From an uncultured Polyangiaceae bacterium (GTDB taxonomy: Bacteria > Myxococcota_A > Polyangia > Polyangiales > Houyiibacteriaceae): a stretch of DNA of 11,897 nucleotides. Position numbers and translations under genes: made by a program. The stretch spans positions 1-11,897 of the forward strand of contig CAMYMX010000055.1 in the NCBI GenBank assembly GCA_947259605.1, read 5' to 3'. Shown one piece after another: positions 7,659-11,897 of this stretch (positions are counted from its first letter, which is position 1; each line of letters opens with the position of its first letter). The notes under the pieces are model-generated. The model did not search any database, was not told the origin of the DNA, and was given only the letters and a program-made list of their open reading frames with translations.

Positions 7659-8424
7659 AGCGTCCCGAGCCACGGCGACGCATGATGAACGGCGCATGCA
7701 CCTGGTCGTCTTTGTAGTCGGTGCAGAGCGCGTAGATCACCAAGTTTACCCCGAGCCTAATCGCCTGCTCTCGCTGCCGCTCACCGCCTGGAACGACCGC
7801 TTGGCTCCATGCGCCGAGCTTGTCCCGCTGCAGCGCCCCACCGAGGTCGTGACGCGAGTACACGATGGCAATGCGATCCCCGTACGTGATGCCTTCGAGG
7901 AACGAAGGACCCTGGACGCGACCGATCGGCCTTGTAAGGAGATAGAACGATCGGTAAATCGTGTGCTCGTCGGATATCGGTTTCAGCGGGAGCGCCGGAA
8001 ACGCACGGAGCAGGTCGCGACGCAGCGCACGATCAAACGCCTCGCCTCCGGCGGTGGCATCGTCAATCAGAATGAAGCCGCCGCGATGGATGTACTTGCG
8101 AAGGCCTTCGATCGCATCTTCGCTGAGCGGCGGAAACTCCGCACTCCCGCGCCAGTACACGAACGGGCTTCGATAGAGAGACGCTTTGTCGAGCCTGGCG
8201 CGTCCGGGCTCGAGGATGGGCTCGACGCTGGATCGCTTGCGCACCTCCCATGCGAGACGCTCGGTCACGCTTTGGGCGCCCGCCACACCTTTGCCGAGGT
8301 CGAGCGATAGGATTTCCACGTCGGTCGCATCGCCAAACGCAGCGGCGCGCGGTGTCGGAGACACTGAAAGGCAGGCCAGTACCAACACAAGGCGACCCGA
8401 CTGCACCCCAAAGATGGCCCGCAT
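7657..8424 (-). CDS. DUF4159 domain exported protein
   Basis: This is a DUF4159 family protein of unknown biochemical function. From the chosen ATG it has 255 residues. It begins with a signal peptide: a short n-region with R2 and R11, a hydrophobic run LVLVLACLSVS, and a likely cleavage site after PRAAA near residue 29. Recognisable family features are RGGFILIDDA (about 114-123), DEHTIYRSFY (about 152-161) and the stretch IVYSRHDLGGA (about 187-197), which fit a flavodoxin/GATase-like fold. DUF4159 genes are commonly found beside VWA/GATase-like membrane proteins and MoxR ATPases. Only the VWA partner is present here; no MoxR or DUF58 gene occurs within the window. An in-frame ATG at 8445 would add seven residues, but neither start has a clear Shine-Dalgarno. 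The later start keeps a better signal peptide and avoids overlapping apbE. Confidence 0.82.
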   Translation of the reverse strand: MRAIFGVQSGRLVLVLACLSVSPTPRAAAFGDATDVEILSLDLGKGVAGAQSVTERLAWEVRKRSSVEPILEPGRARLDKASLYRSPFVYWRGSAEFPPLSEDAIEGLRKYIHRGGFILIDDATAGGEAFDRALRRDLLRAFPALPLKPISDEHTIYRSFYLLTRPIGRVQGPSFLEGITYGDRIAIVYSRHDLGGALQRDKLGAWSQAVVPGGERQREQAIRLGVNLVIYALCTDYKDDQVHAPFIMRRRGSGR

Positions 8425-8443
8425 GGACACAGGAGTACCAATC
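8425..8443. promoter_or_regulatory. Very short divergent spacer between DUF4159 and apbE
   Basis: With the starts chosen here, only 19 bp separate the two divergent genes, and the AGGAG ribosome binding site of apbE lies within it. At least one promoter must therefore lie inside the other gene. If apbE instead starts at the GTG at 8501, the spacer widens to 76 bp. I found no convincing -35/-10 pair on either strand; the TTGACC at 8465-8470 on the plus strand lacks a matching -10. Confidence 0.35.
8431..8435 (+). promoter_or_regulatory. Ribosome binding site of apbE
   Basis: AGGAG lies 8 nt before the ATG at 8444, the best-placed Shine-Dalgarno for this gene. It is the main reason to prefer 8444 over 8501. 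Confidence 0.55.
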
Positions 8444-9588
8444 ATGGGTCAAAGCGCAAGCCGGGTTGACCTAGACACCGTTCGCGATGAAAGTGCCGCC
8501 GTGTCGAAGGGCCCAGTTGGCGCTTGTGCCGCGATCGCGTTGCTCACGATTGGATTCGGTTGCGAAGGCAACGGCCCAACCACGGATTCATTTTTGCCGG
8601 GGGTGGTGTCGAAGGACGCGCCTGCGCTGCTTTCGCGAACGCGTCCGCTCATGAGCACGGTGTTCCAGATCCAAGTCGACGCCCCACCGCCGAACGCGGA
8701 GAACGTCATTCGTCAGGCGTTTGAAGAAATCGAGCGATTGGAAACCGTCTTGTCGGAATGGCGCGACGATAGTGACGTCTCCAAAGTGAACAGCCTGGCT
8801 GGAAAGAAATCGGTCAAGGTTGGTCCCGACGCTTTGCGTGTCGTCGATGCAGGCATGGATGTCTCGACGTGGTCGCGCGGCGCGTTCGATCTATCTTGGG
8901 CGGCGCTCTGGGGCCTCTATGATTTTCGTCCCGACTCGATCAAGATTCCAACCCCCGAGCAGATCAAGACGCGCATCGCCCTGATCGACTATAAGAACAT
9001 CCGCGTCAGCAAGAAGTACCAGACGGTGTTCTTGAAGAAGCGCGGGATGGCCATCGGGACCGGGGGCATCGCCAAGGGCTACGCGCTCGATCATGCCGGT
9101 GCGATCCTCCGGGGCGCTGGCATCGACAACTACATGATCTTTGGGGGCGGCCAGGTGCAGGTGCACGGAAAACGCGACGGCCGGCCCTGGCGTGTTGGCA
9201 TCCAACACCCGCGCGACACCGGCAGCTATTTCGCGGCGCTAGAGTCGACCGGGGCCTCCTTTTCGACCTCAGGGGACTACGAGAACGCCGTCTTCGATGG
9301 CGCGGGCAAACGCTGGCACCACATCATCGACACCAAGACCGGCCTCCCTGGGGACAAGTCTCTGTCCGCGACGATCATGACGTCGGAAGGAATCTATGCC
9401 GATGCCCTAAGTACGGCAGCGTTCGTGCTGGGGCCAGCGAAGGCCCTCAAGATGCTCAGCCGAATCGCGTACCCCGCCGAAGCGGTCATCGTCGGCGCGG
9501 ACTGCAAGGTCTACATGAGTCCAAAGGCCAAGAAGCGGATCCGGATGAATGTGGATCTCGTCGACGGCCGGCTACCGAACTGCAAGCC

Positions 9589-9592
<4 letters not shown>
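8444..9592 (+). CDS. apbE: FAD:protein FMN transferase, ApbE-type lipoprotein
   Basis: ApbE transfers FMN from FAD to a Ser/Thr of exported or membrane flavoproteins such as Nqr/Rnf subunits, using Mg2+. From the ATG at 8444 it has 382 residues. A hydrophobic segment ACAAIALLTIGFG is followed by C40, a plausible though atypical lipobox, so it is probably anchored in the periplasm. Family motifs are GGIAKGYALD (207-216), STSGDYE (274-280), WHHIIDTKTG (291-300) and ADALST (319-324), with D320 and T324 the likely metal ligands. The usual GGD/E position reads GGGQ (234-237). An alternative GTG at 8501 would give a compact lipoprotein signal starting MSKGPVG, with the lipobox Cys at residue 21, but it has only a weak GAAAG upstream. 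No flavinylated partner is recognisable in the window. The gene is divergent from DUF4159 and its stop overlaps the gltA stop. Confidence 0.92.
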
Positions 9593-10737
<1,145 letters not shown>

Positions 10738-10740
10738 CCT

Positions 10741-10748
10741 CTCCACCT
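10741..10748 (-). promoter_or_regulatory. Ribosome binding site of gltA that decides its start
   Basis: The minus strand reads AGGTGGAG, 3 nt before the ATG at 10737 (the AGGTGG core is 5 nt away). This is a strong Shine-Dalgarno and would lie inside the coding region if the TTG at 10758 were used, so it supports the shorter protein. Confidence 0.65.
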
Positions 10749-10773
10749 TTAGGCTCAAAGCTCCGGCGGCAAC

Positions 10774-11118
10774 CTAGTCGTTCACCCAACGGGCGCAAGC
10801 CGATGCGAAAAGCCTTGCAAATGCGGGTCGCGCGGCCCCGAGGATCAGATCGGCGGCTTCCTCCAGCACCTCCGCGCGACGGCGTGCTTCGGCGGAAGCC
10901 TTCGCGCCGCGAATCACGATGCGAAGATCGGGGTTTGCATCGCCGTTCTGCTCCAGGAGCGTCGCTCCTCCTCGAGCGAGCATCTCCGCGAAGCGGCGGC
11001 TCGGCGTCCCGTCTTCGGTGTCGAGGATCGACACGAGCCAGTCTCCGATGCGCAGCAGACGGGGTGCCCAAACGGACAGTTCCGTTTTCTGCTCGATGAC
11101 CTGGAGCGAGCGCTTCAA
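10774..11118 (-). CDS. Small protein of unknown function
   Basis: I do not recognise this family. With a TTG start it has 114 residues: a basic N terminus (MKRS), then a mixed, probably alpha/beta region with RLLRIGDWLVSILDTEDG (about 21-38), and a C-terminal half rich in Ala, Arg and Glu that looks helical (about 73-111). There is no signal peptide, clear membrane span or metal-binding Cys cluster. The TTG overlaps the TGA of the thioredoxin-rhodanese gene as TTGA, and GGAGG lies 10 nt upstream, a typical coupled arrangement. An ATG in the same frame at 11214 would give 146 residues, but the extra 32 are Arg-rich and antiparallel in character to a real gene end; they overlap the thioredoxin-rhodanese C terminus and look spurious. 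Its place between that gene and gltA suggests a cytoplasmic accessory role, which is only a guess. Confidence 0.65.
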   Translation of the reverse strand: MKRSLQVIEQKTELSVWAPRLLRIGDWLVSILDTEDGTPSRRFAEMLARGGATLLEQNGDANPDLRIVIRGAKASAEARRRAEVLEEAADLILGAARPAFARLFASACARWVND

Positions 11119-11753
11119 CCGCGCTCGACCTCCAGGCCATCGGCTTCCCAATGCAGAAACCCGCCGGAGAGATGGCCGACCTGCACGCCATCGGCCTGGA
11201 GCTTTTCTCCCCACTCCTTGGCCTCTTCGCTGCGGCCGTAAAGCACACGAACACGTCCGTCGAAAGGCTGCAGCTCTTCGACCCGGCCGGCCAGCTCGTT
11301 CGCTGGAATGTGTATAGCCGAGGGGATTCGGTATCGACCATAGGAGGCTTCATCGCGAATATCCACAGGCACCGCCTTCCCCTGAGCGATCCACGTGGCC
11401 AGCTCTTCGGGGCGAACCTCGGCTGCCGACCGAGGCATCACCGGCTCGAGCAGACGGAGCAGGCCGGCCTTGTCGAGCACGCCGACGTGTTGCTGCGCTA
11501 CCCTGCCTTGGGCGATGACGAGCAGCATCGGGATCGACTGCGCGCGGAAGGTTTGCGCGACCATGGGGTTGCTGTCGACGTCGACATTGACGACCTTGAT
11601 CTTTCCAGCGAGCTCGTCGGCGACCTGCGCGACGATCGGTGCGAGCTGCTTGCACGGCTGACACCAGTCTGCATAGAGATCCACGAGCACCGGGAGCTCC
11701 GACCGAAGAACCTCGGCTTCAAAAGTTGCGTCTGTGACCGCCTGAACTGCCAT
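11115..11753 (-). CDS. Thioredoxin-rhodanese fusion protein
   Basis: This 212-residue cytoplasmic protein joins an N-terminal thioredoxin fold (about 1-107) to a rhodanese-like domain (about 110-210). The thioredoxin site is W30-C31-Q-P-C34-K, with Q where most thioredoxins have G, and the cis-proline is P75 in SIPML. A dithiol-disulfide reductase or exchange role is likely. The rhodanese part has the usual VDIRDEASY opening (about 130-138) and the LSGGF-HW closing region (195-202). However, the active loop reads LYGRSEE (171-177), where the catalytic cysteine (YCRSG in active members) is replaced by G173. It should therefore lack sulfurtransferase activity and may act in binding. The ATG is 1 bp after the deoC stop, with AGGGG 8 nt upstream. 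Its TGA overlaps the next gene's TTG. Confidence 0.9.
   Translation of the reverse strand: MAVQAVTDATFEAEVLRSELPVLVDLYADWCQPCKQLAPIVAQVADELAGKIKVVNVDVDSNPMVAQTFRAQSIPMLLVIAQGRVAQQHVGVLDKAGLLRLLEPVMPRSAAEVRPEELATWIAQGKAVPVDIRDEASYGRYRIPSAIHIPANELAGRVEELQPFDGRVRVLYGRSEEAKEWGEKLQADGVQVGHLSGGFLHWEADGLEVERG
11129..11133 (-). promoter_or_regulatory. Ribosome binding site of the small unknown gene
   Basis: GGAGG on the minus strand, 10 nt before the TTG at 11118 and inside the end of the thioredoxin-rhodanese gene. It supports the TTG start and the 4-bp overlap. Confidence 0.5.
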
Positions 11754-11754
11754 T

Positions 11755-11897
11755 TCAGTATCCCCTGTCTCCGTTGTTCGATTCTGTCACGATCGCGACG
11801 CCCGCGCTCGTTCCGAGCCGGTTCGCGCCCGCCGCGATCATCCTGTCGGCGGTTTCGGCGTCGCGAATTCCGCCCGACGCCTTTACGCCAAAATTGG
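11755..11897 (-). CDS. deoC: Deoxyribose-phosphate aldolase, C-terminal end (partial)
   Basis: Only the last 46 residues are in the window; the gene continues past the right edge. DeoC splits 2-deoxyribose-5-phosphate into glyceraldehyde-3-phosphate and acetaldehyde in deoxynucleoside breakdown. The visible part begins FGVKASGGIRDAETADR and continues with AAGANRLGTSAGVAIV. VKASGGIR holds the conserved second active-site lysine (equivalent to E. coli K201), and GTSAG is the phosphate-binding end of the TIM barrel. A short polar tail TESNNGDRGY follows. Its TGA is 1 bp before the thioredoxin-rhodanese ATG, so the genes are almost certainly co-transcribed. The partial length does not allow a check of the rest of the active site. 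Confidence 0.9.
   Translation of the reverse strand, partial: NFGVKASGGIRDAETADRMIAAGANRLGTSAGVAIVTESNNGDRGY
11762..11766 (-). promoter_or_regulatory. Ribosome binding site of the thioredoxin-rhodanese gene
   Basis: AGGGG on the minus strand, 8 nt before the ATG at 11753 and inside the last codons of deoC, supporting that start. Confidence 0.5.

Noticed and set aside
8186..8443. Upstream extension of the apbE frame to an ATG at 8186
   Set aside because: It would run through the DUF4159 gene on the opposite strand and put the lipoprotein signal more than 100 residues into the protein. AGGAG at 8431 points to the later start.
8465..8493. TTGACC as a -35 box for apbE
   Set aside because: No acceptable -10 box lies 16-18 nt downstream (GAAAGT or TGAAAG is a poor match), and the motif falls inside the coding region if the ATG at 8444 is used.

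Overview
The window looks like chromosomal DNA of a GC-rich Gram-negative bacterium, most likely Myxococcota (the former deltaproteobacteria) or a relative. This is an inference from three things: strong G/C bias at third codon positions with long antisense shadow ORFs, a DUF4159 + cysteine-free VWA/GATase-like membrane protein pair, and lipoprotein and signal-peptide genes typical of a diderm. I see no phage, transposon, CRISPR or RNA gene. The genes are tightly packed, with only about 120 bp at the left edge clearly non-coding.

Left block (minus strand, about 119-8424): a three-gene run reading right to left, DUF4159 exported protein -> VWA/GATase-like membrane protein -> a very large UvrA. 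The spacings are 9 bp and 2 bp, so the three are probably co-transcribed and translationally coupled. The UvrA is the most striking gene. Its 1771 codons encode two complete UvrA halves in tandem, giving four ABC ATPase heads and six predicted zinc sites in one chain. The halves differ: the N-terminal half keeps the insertion domain, while the C-terminal half has lost nearly all of it but keeps the more canonical UvrB-binding segment. Downstream of uvrA (1-118) lie a nested palindromic element and, at the very edge, a Shine-Dalgarno-like motif that may belong to the next minus-strand gene.

Middle (plus strand, 8444-9592): a lipoprotein-type ApbE, an FAD:protein FMN transferase that would flavinylate exported proteins. 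It is divergent from the DUF4159 gene with very little space for promoters. It meets the citrate synthase gene tail to tail, with overlapping stop codons.

Right block (minus strand, 9589-11897): a compact run reading deoC (only its C-terminal end is in the window) -> thioredoxin-rhodanese fusion -> small unrecognised protein -> citrate synthase. Junctions are 1 bp, a 4-bp TTGA stop/start overlap, and 36 bp. This suggests one transcription unit mixing deoxynucleoside catabolism, thiol chemistry and TCA-cycle entry. The rhodanese half has lost its catalytic cysteine.

Most functions are confidently recognisable. The parts worth following up are the asymmetric double UvrA, its coupling to a membrane VWA/DUF4159 pair, and the small uncharacterised protein between the thioredoxin and citrate synthase genes.
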